From NCBI RefSeq assembly GCF_040649515.1, contig NZ_JBEZFP010000203.1, positions 1 to 12,637 on the forward strand: 12,637 nucleotides of DNA, given 5' to 3'. This document shows positions 7,120 through 12,637 of the stretch, one piece after another (the first letter of the stretch is position 1; each line of letters begins with the position of its first letter). The position numbers were made by a program, and so were the translations under genes. This stretch comes from Yinghuangia elevatio. Its GTDB lineage: Bacteria > Actinomycetota > Actinomycetes > Streptomycetales > Streptomycetaceae. Below the pieces are notes generated by a model, which was not told the DNA's origin, did not search any database, and was given only the letters and a program-made list of their open reading frames with translations.

Positions 7120-7150
7120 ACGCCCGCGTCAGACCCGCGGCAGACCCGAG

Positions 7151-7978
7151 TCAGGCCCGCGTCGTGCTCGTCGCCGTCATGGCGACGATGGAGCGCAGCG
7201 GCGTGCCGTTCATCCACAACCCCAGCAGGTCCCTGTCCACAGGTGCGATCCGCTGCGTGTGGGCGAGATCGCGCGCGGGTCCGGTGAACCGGCAACTCGC
7301 CACGAGAATCGCCACTTGCGCGTTGTGCACGGGACGCGCGGTGCCCACGAAGCGCTGCATGTCCGGGCTGCCGACGCTGCGGTCCGGCGCGTACCGCTTG
7401 CACTGGATGACCATGAACCGGCCGTCGGGGAGGCGGCCGGTCACATCCGCTCCCAAGTCCCCCGCGCCGCCGTTGACCTGCACCTGCCTGCACCCGTCGC
7501 GCTCGCACAGAGCGGCGATGTGGCGCTCGAAGGCGCGGCCGTCCATGGCGTCGACGGCGGCGAGGGACCGGGTGATGCGGCGCCGACGCGCCGCGTCGCC
7601 GCGGGACCCGAAGCCGTCCCGGAGACCCTTGCGGATCCAGCGGGTTCCGAGCACGAGGGCGACCAGGAAAACGGCGGCGGCCACGATGCCGGCCAGCGCC
7701 TTCCAATCGCGCAGGTAGCCCGCCAACGCCCCGGCGGCGCAGAACCCGATCGTGAGGTACGCGTAGAAGCGCGCCGCGACACGCCGCCCGCGGGTGGGCC
7801 GCGGCGTACGGTTCGGCCTGCGGCGCTGCCTCGGTACGCGCGGACTCCGCGCCGACCGGGACGGCCTGCGGCCGCTCCCGCCCCTGCCGCGTGCCGGCCG
7901 CCGTGCCGTACTCACCCGCCGCACCCCCGTGTTCGCCCCGATCCGCGCGCCGGCCACCGACCGCGAACGGTCGGCCAC
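7151..7978 (-). CDS. Membrane-anchored Mrr-type restriction endonuclease-like protein
   Basis: A protein of up to 275 residues. Residues 1-69 are highly basic and disordered-looking (Arg/Pro rich). Two hydrophobic segments follow (about 71-88 and 93-112), then a Mrr_cat/PD-(D/E)xK nuclease domain at 144-265. Its landmarks are AFERHIAALCERDG (E151), GGAGDLGADV (D174, D178) and the QCK motif (Q192, K194), so the catalytic set appears complete. Members of this family cleave DNA, some when it is methylated, or serve in defence and repair; two-helix membrane versions are common in actinobacteria and their role is unclear. No methyltransferase is adjacent. The start is uncertain: GTG 7978 has a weak ribosome site, while GTG 7915 (MSTARRPARG) has GGGGGTG about 6 nt upstream and is an equally good choice. 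Confidence 0.8.
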   Translation of the reverse strand: MADRSRSVAGARIGANTGVRRVSTARRPARGRGGSGRRPSRSARSPRVPRQRRRPNRTPRPTRGRRVAARFYAYLTIGFCAAGALAGYLRDWKALAGIVAAAVFLVALVLGTRWIRKGLRDGFGSRGDAARRRRITRSLAAVDAMDGRAFERHIAALCERDGCRQVQVNGGAGDLGADVTGRLPDGRFMVIQCKRYAPDRSVGSPDMQRFVGTARPVHNAQVAILVASCRFTGPARDLAHTQRIAPVDRDLLGLWMNGTPLRSIVAMTATSTTRA

Positions 7979-8046
7979 CGGCCGAACCGCCGACGCTACC
8001 CCAGCGCTCCGCGCCCGGCGGGAGGTGCCCGCCGCCGGATACCTGG

Positions 8047-8077
8047 TTGCAAACCATGGCCGACTTCGTCGTATCCT
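8047..8077 (+). promoter_or_regulatory. Candidate tRNA-Val promoter
   Basis: TTGCAA (8047-8052) and TATCCT (8072-8077) resemble housekeeping -35 and -10 boxes. The spacer is 19 nt, slightly long. The -10 box ends 12 nt before the mature tRNA, so the transcript would have a very short leader. Confidence 0.5.
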
Positions 8078-8089
8078 TGGTCCGGTTCA

Positions 8090-8161
8090 GGGCGATTAGC
8101 TCAGCGGGAGAGCACTTCGTTCACACCGAAGGGGTCACTGGTTCGATCCCAGTATCGCCCA
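8090..8161 (+). tRNA. tRNA-Val (anticodon CAC)
   Basis: A complete 72-nt cloverleaf. The acceptor stem pairs GGGCGAT with ATCGCCC, followed by discriminator A at 8161. The D arm has GCTC/GAGC. The anticodon stem CTTCG/CGAAG encloses the loop TTCACAC, giving anticodon CAC at 8122-8124, which reads GUG valine codons. The variable loop is GGGTC, and the T arm is ACTGG-TTCGATC-CCAGT. The genome continues with CCG, so the full CCA tail is not encoded and must be added by the CCA enzyme. Confidence 0.97.
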
Positions 8162-8167
8162 CCGAAC

Positions 8168-8224
8168 CCGAAGGCGACCCATGTCCGCGGAGAGCGCGGA
8201 CCGGGTCGTCTTCGGTTGTTTTTT
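8168..8224 (+). terminator. Strong intrinsic terminator of the tRNA gene
   Basis: A two-stage stem lies 6 nt after the tRNA. The outer arms are 8168-8180 and 8203-8215, 13 pairs including one G-U. The inner arms are 8183-8189 and 8195-8201, 7 perfect pairs with a GAGAG loop. A T tract TTGTTTTTT (8216-8224) follows at once. This is a textbook Rho-independent terminator and the strongest in the window. Confidence 0.93.
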
Positions 8225-8739
8225 GCGGCTTCGCCGCTGGGTGGGGGCTTCGCCACCCACACCCCCTCACGCCTTGGTTGGGTGCCGCTGGCGCCTTTGT
8301 AGGCGACGAGACAAAGCCGGTTGAGTGCCAAGTGGGTCCGGGTGGCGGCGAGATGTGACTGTGTGTGCGCGCCTTGGCTGGGGTGCCACTGACGCCTTGT
8401 GGACGAAGCCGCGGTGGGGGCCTGGTTGAGTGCCACAGCGTTCGAGTGGCGGCGAGATTTTCTCAGCGGGCCTTGGGCAGGTGCCATGCAGCTTCTTGTG
8501 ACTGGCCCAGGCTTCGGCTTCGGGCCTGGTTGAGTGCAAGTCGGTCCGGGTGGCGGCGAGATGTGACTGCGCCGCTGCGCCTTGGTTGGGGTGCCACTGA
8601 CGCCTTGTGGGCGGCGAGACGAAGCTGCGGCTTCTGACCTGGCGTGTTTGCTGCTTGTCGGGGGTGTTGTCCGGGGTGCGACGGGGGGTTGCTTGGCGAT
8701 GTCTGGCATCTGCGGGCGATCCGTGCTTCGGTACGCCGC
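8225..8739. other. Gene-free region between tRNA-Val and the P450 gene
   Basis: About 515 bp without a convincing gene. The first part has two small hairpins with cttcg-rich loops (gcggc/gccgc at 8225-8237; tgggtgg/ccaccca at 8238-8259). The middle is the 104-bp repeat array listed separately. The last 100 bp are G/T-rich on the plus strand and should contain the P450 promoter, but I see no clear boxes. Long open frames across this stretch on either strand lack ribosome sites, and the minus-strand one also reads through the tRNA. Confidence 0.6.
8270..8642 (+). repeat. Degenerate ~104-bp tandem repeat array (about 3.5 copies)
   Basis: Three blocks recur in order. Block A starts gccttgg (8271, 8371, 8470, 8579) and runs on to tgccactgacgccttgtgg. 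Block B is ggttgagtgc (8319, 8424, 8528). Block C is gtggcggcgagat (8342, 8446, 8550), extended to gtggcggcgagatgtgactg in two copies. Blocks B and C recur with a period of 104-105 bp; block A drifts between 99 and 109. A fourth copy has block A only and decays before 8642. One copy adds a ccaggc/gcctgg hairpin (8507-8529). The repeats do not look coding. Confidence 0.85.
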
Positions 8740-9942
8740 ATGGACGCCACCGCAACCAGCAGCACGCGCCCCTCGCTCGACCTTCTGGACGGCGAGTTCT
8801 ACGCGCGCGACCCGTACCCCGTCTTCGCGTGGTTCCGCGACCACGAGCCGGTCGCCTGGGACGCGGGCAACGAACTGTGGGGCATCTTCCGGTACGCGGA
8901 CCTCAAGGACATCGAGGCGCGCAACGAGCACTTCATCAACTCGGATCGCAACAAAGGCGGTTACCGGCCGAACCTGCCCGCCGACTCGGCGATCATCGGC
9001 CTCGACAACCCCCTGCACAACCAGCGCCGCAAGCTCGTGAGCAAGTGGTTCACACCGCGCGGTGTACGCGAGTGGGAGGCGCACGTGCGCGCGGTGTGCG
9101 TCGAACTCCTCGACGCCGCCATGGAGAAGGGCACCGTCGAGGTCGTGTCGGACCTCGCGTCGGTGCTGCCGGCCAAGATGATCGGGCGCCTGCTCGGCTT
9201 CCCCGAGGACCAGTGGCCGCTGTTGCGCGACTGGTCGGAGCGGACCATCGCGCTGGGCGGCGGGCCGCGCTACTTCACCGACGACGGCAAGGCGGCGGCC
9301 GTGGAGTTCGCCACCGCGGGCCTGGCGCTCTACGAGGAGAAGAAGCGCTGCCCGGCCGACGACGTGATGACCACCTGGACGCAGGCGTCGGTGAACGGCG
9401 AGCCGGTGAGCGCGGCCGACGTGGTCAGCGACTGCCTGCTGCTGCTCGACGGAGGCGCGGAGACGACCCGTACGGTCATCGCCCGCACGTTCCTCAACCT
9501 GATCGAGCACCCCGACCAGTGGGACGCGCTCGACAACGGTGCCGATCTGGCGGTGGCCACCGAGGAGTTCATCCGGTACGTCACACCCATCCACAACATG
9601 TGCCGGGTGGCGGTCGGCGACCAGCGGGTGGGCAACACGGTGATCCCGGACGGCCAGCAGGTCGTGCTGATGTACGGCTCCGCCAACCGCGACCCGCGCG
9701 TGTTCACCGATCCGGAGAGGTTCGACGTCGCGCGGACGCCGAACGACCACATCACGTTCGGCTTCGGCACGCACTTCTGCCTCGGGGCGCCGCTGGCCCG
9801 CCTGGAGATCCGGATCTTCTTCGAGGAACTGCTGCGCCGCGTACGCGCGATCCGGCTCACCGCGGGAACGGAGGTCGTGGACATGCCGAACGCCTTCGTG
9901 CACGGCATCCGGGAGGCGTACATCGACCTCGTGCCGCGCTGA
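8740..9942 (+). CDS. Cytochrome P450 monooxygenase
   Basis: A 400-residue soluble bacterial P450, full length for the class. Oxygen-activation motif in helix I: GGAETT (238-243), with Glu in the acidic position. The helix K ExxR motif is E276-F-I-R279. The haem loop is FGFGTHFCLG with proximal ligand C347. It begins near the usual family start (LDLLDGEFYARDPYPVFAWFRDHEPVAWD). The sequence style (PNDHITFGFGTHFCLGAPLAR) resembles actinobacterial P450s acting on sterol side chains, fatty acids or terpenoids, but the substrate cannot be assigned. ATG 8740 is chosen on homology; the ribosome site before it is weak. A GTG at 8644 in frame would add 32 residues unlike any P450 leader. No ferredoxin or reductase gene is adjacent, so electrons must come from elsewhere. 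Confidence 0.92.
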   Translation: MDATATSSTRPSLDLLDGEFYARDPYPVFAWFRDHEPVAWDAGNELWGIFRYADLKDIEARNEHFINSDRNKGGYRPNLPADSAIIGLDNPLHNQRRKLVSKWFTPRGVREWEAHVRAVCVELLDAAMEKGTVEVVSDLASVLPAKMIGRLLGFPEDQWPLLRDWSERTIALGGGPRYFTDDGKAAAVEFATAGLALYEEKKRCPADDVMTTWTQASVNGEPVSAADVVSDCLLLLDGGAETTRTVIARTFLNLIEHPDQWDALDNGADLAVATEEFIRYVTPIHNMCRVAVGDQRVGNTVIPDGQQVVLMYGSANRDPRVFTDPERFDVARTPNDHITFGFGTHFCLGAPLARLEIRIFFEELLRRVRAIRLTAGTEVVDMPNAFVHGIREAYIDLVPR

Positions 9943-9988
9943 GCGGCCGGCCGGGGCAACGGCCCGGGCAACAGGGGTGACAAGGCTG

Positions 9989-10035
9989 ACAGGGGTGATC
10001 CGCGACGGCACCTGAAGCACGCCGCGGATCCCTGT
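9989..10035. terminator. Long hairpin after the P450 gene
   Basis: ACAGGG (9989-9994) plus ATCCGCG (9998-10004) pair with CGCGGATCCCTGT (10023-10035): 13 pairs with a 3-nt bulge and an 18-nt loop. The left arm overlaps a direct repeat, acaggggtga at about 9971 and 9989. There is no T run, so it may act as an actinobacterial terminator without a U tract or as an mRNA-stabilising structure. Confidence 0.5.
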
Positions 10036-10060
10036 CGGGTGGCCCCTGGAGGAGTCCCCT

Positions 10061-10095
10061 ACGGCCAGGATCACCAGGGTGCGTGTCCTGGCCGT
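10061..10095. terminator. Perfect 10-bp hairpin between convergent genes
   Basis: ACGGCCAGGA (10061-10070) pairs perfectly with TCCTGGCCGT (10086-10095) around a 15-nt loop. It lies between the P450 gene and the oppositely oriented glyoxalase gene (stop at 10136) and so could serve transcripts from both sides. A weak T-containing stretch (tatct) follows on the plus strand. Confidence 0.55.
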
Positions 10096-10135
10096 TATCT
10101 CAGCGTGAACGACCTGTTACACCAAGCGGAAGGCG

Positions 10136-10615
10136 TCAGCCCAGTTTCATGAGCTCGACGCGCGTGCCGTCCGGGTCCGCGAGGAAGACCAGCTCGGCGC
10201 TGCTCTCGTCGGTCTTCATGCTGGTGCGCGTCTCGGGCAGCACCGTCCCGCCGAAAGCGACCAGGCGCTCGGCCGCCGCGTCGACGTCGTCGACGATGAA
10301 GCTGAGGTGGGTGAGGCCGAGCTGGTTGCGCTGCGCGGAGGGTACGCCGACCGCGCCGGGCGACGCGTAGTGCAGGAGTTCGACCACCAGCGTGCCCTTG
10401 GCGATCATCTGCGACTTCAGCCGCACGTCCCCGGGCACCTCCAGGGCCGCGGCCGCCTCGTTGCCGATCTCGTACGCGATGACCGGCGCGAAGCCCAGCC
10501 CCTCGCAGTAGAAGCGCAGCGTGCGGTCGAGATCGGCGACGCACAGGCCGATGTGCGAGACGGCGTACCCGTCGCCGCTCTCCGGAGCGGACGGCGTGGC
10601 GGTGGCATCGGACAT
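10136..10615 (-). CDS. Glyoxalase/VOC superfamily metalloprotein
   Basis: A 159-residue vicinal-oxygen-chelate protein with two paired beta-alpha-beta-beta-beta modules. The first is SHIGLCVADLDRTLRFYCEGLGF with H21 and VVELLHY with E79. The second is LTHLSFIVDDVDAA with H103 and DPDGTRVELM with E154. The His-Glu-His-Glu set is as in glyoxalase I and methylmalonyl-CoA epimerase, so a metal-dependent lyase, isomerase or dioxygenase is likely; the substrate is unknown. ATG 10615 has AGGGAG 5 nt upstream on this strand. A longer frame extending to 10765 has no family support. A palindromic operator candidate lies 27-43 bp upstream of the start. Confidence 0.88.
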   Translation of the reverse strand: MSDATATPSAPESGDGYAVSHIGLCVADLDRTLRFYCEGLGFAPVIAYEIGNEAAAALEVPGDVRLKSQMIAKGTLVVELLHYASPGAVGVPSAQRNQLGLTHLSFIVDDVDAAAERLVAFGGTVLPETRTSMKTDESSAELVFLADPDGTRVELMKLG

Positions 10616-10641
10616 GCGTACTCCCTGGGCCGGACGTTCGG

Positions 10642-10658
10642 GCTGACGGTCCGTCAGC
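10642..10658. promoter_or_regulatory. Perfect 17-bp palindromic operator candidate
   Basis: GCTGACGG-T-CCGTCAGC: two 8-bp arms around one base, in the 179-bp divergent region between the glyoxalase and DUF4383 genes and 27 bp before the glyoxalase start. Size, symmetry and TGACGG half-sites fit TetR-family operators. At this distance a bound repressor would cover the transcription start of the glyoxalase gene. No regulator gene is present in the window. Confidence 0.6.
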
Positions 10659-10794
10659 TCTGCGCGCACGCTAACAACGCCGGCGCAAACCTTCGAGCCC
10701 CCCGCGAGGGGTTGGTGCTCGTCCGGAATCAGGAGGACCATCGTATTTATCGGTGGAAAAGCCAAGAAACGGACTTCGCGGGGAGGAGCCCGCC

Positions 10795-11328
10795 ATGCAG
10801 TTGCACGACGAATTGCCGGTGGACCACCGGCTCGCCCGGGTGTACCGGTTCGGAGCCGGCGCGGTGGGGTTGTTCCTGCTGGTCTTCGGCATCCTGGGAC
10901 TGGTCGACCGGATCGAGTTCTTCGGCGCGACGGGTGAGGACGTCGCCGGGCTGTCCACGAACGGCGCGCTGAGCGTGCTGTCGATCGCCATCGGCCTCGT
11001 CCTGCTCGCGGGTGCGTTCCGGGGCGGCAACTTCGTGTCCACGCTCAACATCGTGATCGGCATCGGCTTCCTGTTGAGCGGCTTCGTCAACCTCGCGCTG
11101 ATCGGCAAGGACGCCAACGTCCTGGGGTTCGGCATGTCGAATGTGATCTTCAGTTTCGTGGTCGGCCTGGTCCTCATGACCTTCGGCATGTACGGCCGCG
11201 TCGGCAGCGCGCTCCCGCACGACAACCCCTACTGGCGGGCCCGCAACACGCACCAGGCCGCCCTGGAGGAGGCCGCCCGGCGCGCAAAGGCCCGCGGCCT
11301 GCCCGGCGGGAGGGCGCCCGCCCACTGA
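10795..11328 (+). CDS. DUF4383-type four-helix membrane protein
   Basis: A 177-residue integral membrane protein. Four hydrophobic helices are visible at about 21-38 (GAGAVGLFLLVFGILGL), 58-75, 80-102 and 114-134. The short N-terminus and the polar C-terminus (RARNTHQAALEEAARRAKARG) are probably cytoplasmic. The pattern, including NGALSVLSIAIGL and the helix 3 NIVIGIGFLLSG, matches the actinobacterial DUF4383 family, whose function is unknown and whose members are often stress-linked. ATG 10795 has GGAGGAG 6 nt upstream; an in-frame ATG at 10753 lacks one. It is divergent from the glyoxalase gene and followed after 73 nt by the CoA-transferase, so co-transcription is possible. Confidence 0.82.
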   Translation: MQLHDELPVDHRLARVYRFGAGAVGLFLLVFGILGLVDRIEFFGATGEDVAGLSTNGALSVLSIAIGLVLLAGAFRGGNFVSTLNIVIGIGFLLSGFVNLALIGKDANVLGFGMSNVIFSFVVGLVLMTFGMYGRVGSALPHDNPYWRARNTHQAALEEAARRAKARGLPGGRAPAH

Positions 11329-11401
11329 CGGCCGGTCCGGTGGAGGATGGGCCTCCGACACCCCGTCCGCGCCGTCGCGCGCGACCGCCCGAGGAGGCCC
11401 C

Positions 11402-12556
11402 ATGCCGCTGCCCCTGCCCCTGGCCGGGGTGACCGTCGTCGCCTTGGAGCAGGCGGTTGCGGCGCCGTTCGCCACGCGGCAGCTCGCCGACCTCGGCGCC
11501 CGCGTGATCAAGGTGGAGCGCCCCGGCGAGGGCGACTTCGCCCGGGCGTACGACAGCGTGGTGCTCGGCCAGTCGAGCCATTTCGTGTGGCTCAACCGGG
11601 GCAAGGAGTCGATCGCCCTCGACCTCAAGGACGACCGGGCCGGCGGCGACCGTGCGGTGCTGGACCGGCTTCTGGAGCGCGCCGACGTCTTCGTGCAGAA
11701 CCTCGCGCCGGGGGCGGCGGAGCGGCTCGGTCTGGGGGCCGAGGAGCTGACGGCGCGGCACGGGCGGCTGATCGTGTGCGGGATCTCGGGTTACGGGACG
11801 AGCGGGCCGTACCGCGACAAGAAGGCGTACGACCTCCTCGTGCAGTGCGAGGCGGGCCTTCCTTCGATCACCGGCGGCCCCGACGGCCCCGCGAAGGCCG
11901 GCATCGCGGTAGCGGACATCGCCGCCGGGATGTACGCGTTCACGGGCGTCCTGACCGCGCTCTACGAGCGCGAGCACACCGGGCGCGGGGGACGGTTCGA
12001 GGTCTCGATGCTGGAGGCGCTCGGCGAGTGGATGGGTTTCCCGTACTACTGGACGCAGTACGGGGGCGTGCCGCCGGTACGCAGCGGCGCCCGGCACGCG
12101 ACGATCGCGCCGTACGGCCCGTTCGCCGCCGGGGACGGCGGCAACGTCTTCCTCGCCGTGCAGAACCAGCGCGAGTGGGGCGTGCTGTGCCGCGACGTGC
12201 TCGACCGCCCCGACCTGGAGAAGGACGAGCGCTATGCCACCAACCCCGACCGCCTGGCGCACCGCGCCGCGCTGGAGGACGAAATCACCGCCGCTTTCGG
12301 TGGCATGACGGCCGATCAGGTGGTCGCCCGGCTGGATGCCGCGGGCATCGCCAACGCGCTGCTGCGCGACATGGCGGGGTTCGCCGAGCACCCCCAGCTC
12401 GCGGCCCGGGACCGCTGGCGCGAGGTCGACTCCCCCGGCGGCCCGCTGCGGGCGCTGCTGCCGCCGGTGACGGTGCCGGGCCGCGAGGCGGCGATGGGCG
12501 CGATTCCCGCGGTCGACGAACACGGCGCGGCGATCCGGGCCGAGTTGGGCCTCTGA
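11402..12556 (+). CDS. Family III CoA-transferase (CaiB/BaiF)
   Basis: A 384-residue enzyme of the usual length for the family. The N-terminus LAGVTVVALEQAVAAPFATR, ADLGARVIKVERP and LNRGKESIALDLK are hallmark segments of the CoA-binding lobe. The nucleophilic aspartate is D144 in KAYDLLVQ, which forms the mixed anhydride with the carboxylate. GRGGRFEVSMLEAL lies in the linker to the second lobe. It moves CoA between carboxylic acids; members include formyl-CoA, carnitine and mesaconyl- or citramalyl-CoA transferases and the related 2-methylacyl-CoA racemases. The N-terminal wording is closest in my memory to mesaconyl/citramalyl-type transferases, but the substrate is not assigned. GAGGAGG lies 4 nt before ATG 11402. 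Two hairpins follow the stop. Confidence 0.9.
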   Translation: MPLPLPLAGVTVVALEQAVAAPFATRQLADLGARVIKVERPGEGDFARAYDSVVLGQSSHFVWLNRGKESIALDLKDDRAGGDRAVLDRLLERADVFVQNLAPGAAERLGLGAEELTARHGRLIVCGISGYGTSGPYRDKKAYDLLVQCEAGLPSITGGPDGPAKAGIAVADIAAGMYAFTGVLTALYEREHTGRGGRFEVSMLEALGEWMGFPYYWTQYGGVPPVRSGARHATIAPYGPFAAGDGGNVFLAVQNQREWGVLCRDVLDRPDLEKDERYATNPDRLAHRAALEDEITAAFGGMTADQVVARLDAAGIANALLRDMAGFAEHPQLAARDRWREVDSPGGPLRALLPPVTVPGREAAMGAIPAVDEHGAAIRAELGL

Positions 12557-12561
12557 GGCAC

Positions 12562-12578
12562 CCGCCGTCGCACGGCGG
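12562..12578 (+). terminator. Short hairpin after the CoA-transferase gene
   Basis: CCGCCGT (12562-12568) pairs perfectly with ACGGCGG (12572-12578) around a 3-nt loop, 5 nt after the stop codon. There is no T run. It may assist termination together with the palindrome further downstream. Confidence 0.45.
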
Positions 12579-12607
12579 ACCCTGGCGCCGGGTACCCGCG
12601 ACGGGCG

Positions 12608-12637
12608 AGGGCCGGGCACCGATCGGTGCCCGGCCCT
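12608..12637. terminator. Perfect 30-bp palindrome at the window end
   Basis: Bases 12608-12637 equal their own reverse complement: arms AGGGCCGGGCACC and GGTGCCCGGCCCT around GATC. The stem of 13 or more pairs probably forms a bidirectional terminator for the CoA-transferase gene and a neighbour outside the window. The window ends exactly at its last base, so a following T tract cannot be seen. Confidence 0.65.

Noticed and set aside
7120..7150. Terminator between the Rieske and nuclease genes
   Set aside because: The stretch contains three loose copies of cagacccg but no convincing stem.
8154..8170. tRNA 3' end as an attachment site of an integrated element
   Set aside because: No second copy of the tRNA end and no integrase gene are visible in the window.
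8270..8642. CRISPR array
   Set aside because: The period is about 104 bp, the conserved blocks are unequal and degenerate, there are no uniform spacers, and no cas genes are present.
8101..10074. Minus-strand open frame of 657 codons
   Set aside because: It runs antisense through the P450 gene, the repeat array and into the tRNA. High GC makes such frames common, and it has no recognisable domain.
11174..12619. Minus-strand open frame of 481 codons
   Set aside because: It is the antisense shadow of the CoA-transferase, whose family motifs and ribosome site are clear.

Overview
The window is high-GC DNA with the codon habits of a streptomycete-like actinobacterium: third positions are almost always G or C, GTG starts occur, and Shine-Dalgarno sites are GGAGG-like. 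The genus cannot be fixed from the sequence alone. It appears to be an accessory or junction region. It opens with the right end of an IS3-family insertion sequence, carries an unusual RNA-repair gene pair, and continues with a patchwork of short transcription units in both orientations around one tRNA gene.

Left part (1-5440). The tail of an IS3-type transposase and its terminal repeat end at about 95. After a GC-rich, repeat-laden leader comes a two-gene operon with overlapping stop and start codons (TGATG at 2136-2140). The first protein is an RNA ligase fused to an HD-like domain and a P-loop polynucleotide kinase. The second is a 1100-residue fusion of an MJ1316/DUF504 RNA-end-recognition domain, an endonuclease/exonuclease/phosphatase (EEP) domain, a 2H (LigT-like) phosphoesterase and a eukaryotic-type poly(A) polymerase with all three of its modules. 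Together they hold the activities expected for healing and sealing a cut RNA: recognise and remove a 2',3'-cyclic phosphate, rebuild the 3' end, phosphorylate the 5'-OH and ligate. This is the most interesting content of the window.

Middle (5476-8224). Four units follow: a minus-strand NmrA-like NAD(P)-binding protein; a divergently transcribed Rieske [2Fe-2S] lipoprotein; a convergent membrane-anchored Mrr-type nuclease-fold protein; and tRNA-Val(CAC), with a plausible promoter and a very strong intrinsic terminator.

Right part (8225-12637). A non-coding stretch of about 500 bp carries about 3.5 degenerate copies of a roughly 104-bp tandem repeat. It precedes a cytochrome P450 gene. Then come two strong hairpins, a minus-strand glyoxalase/VOC protein with a perfect 17-bp palindrome in its upstream region (likely an operator), a four-helix DUF4383 membrane protein and a family III (CaiB/BaiF) CoA-transferase. 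The window ends in a perfect 30-bp palindrome, probably a terminator. The right-hand genes look like ordinary actinobacterial metabolic genes and share no obvious pathway, although a P450 and an acyl-CoA transferase close together would suit lipid or sterol-type catabolism.
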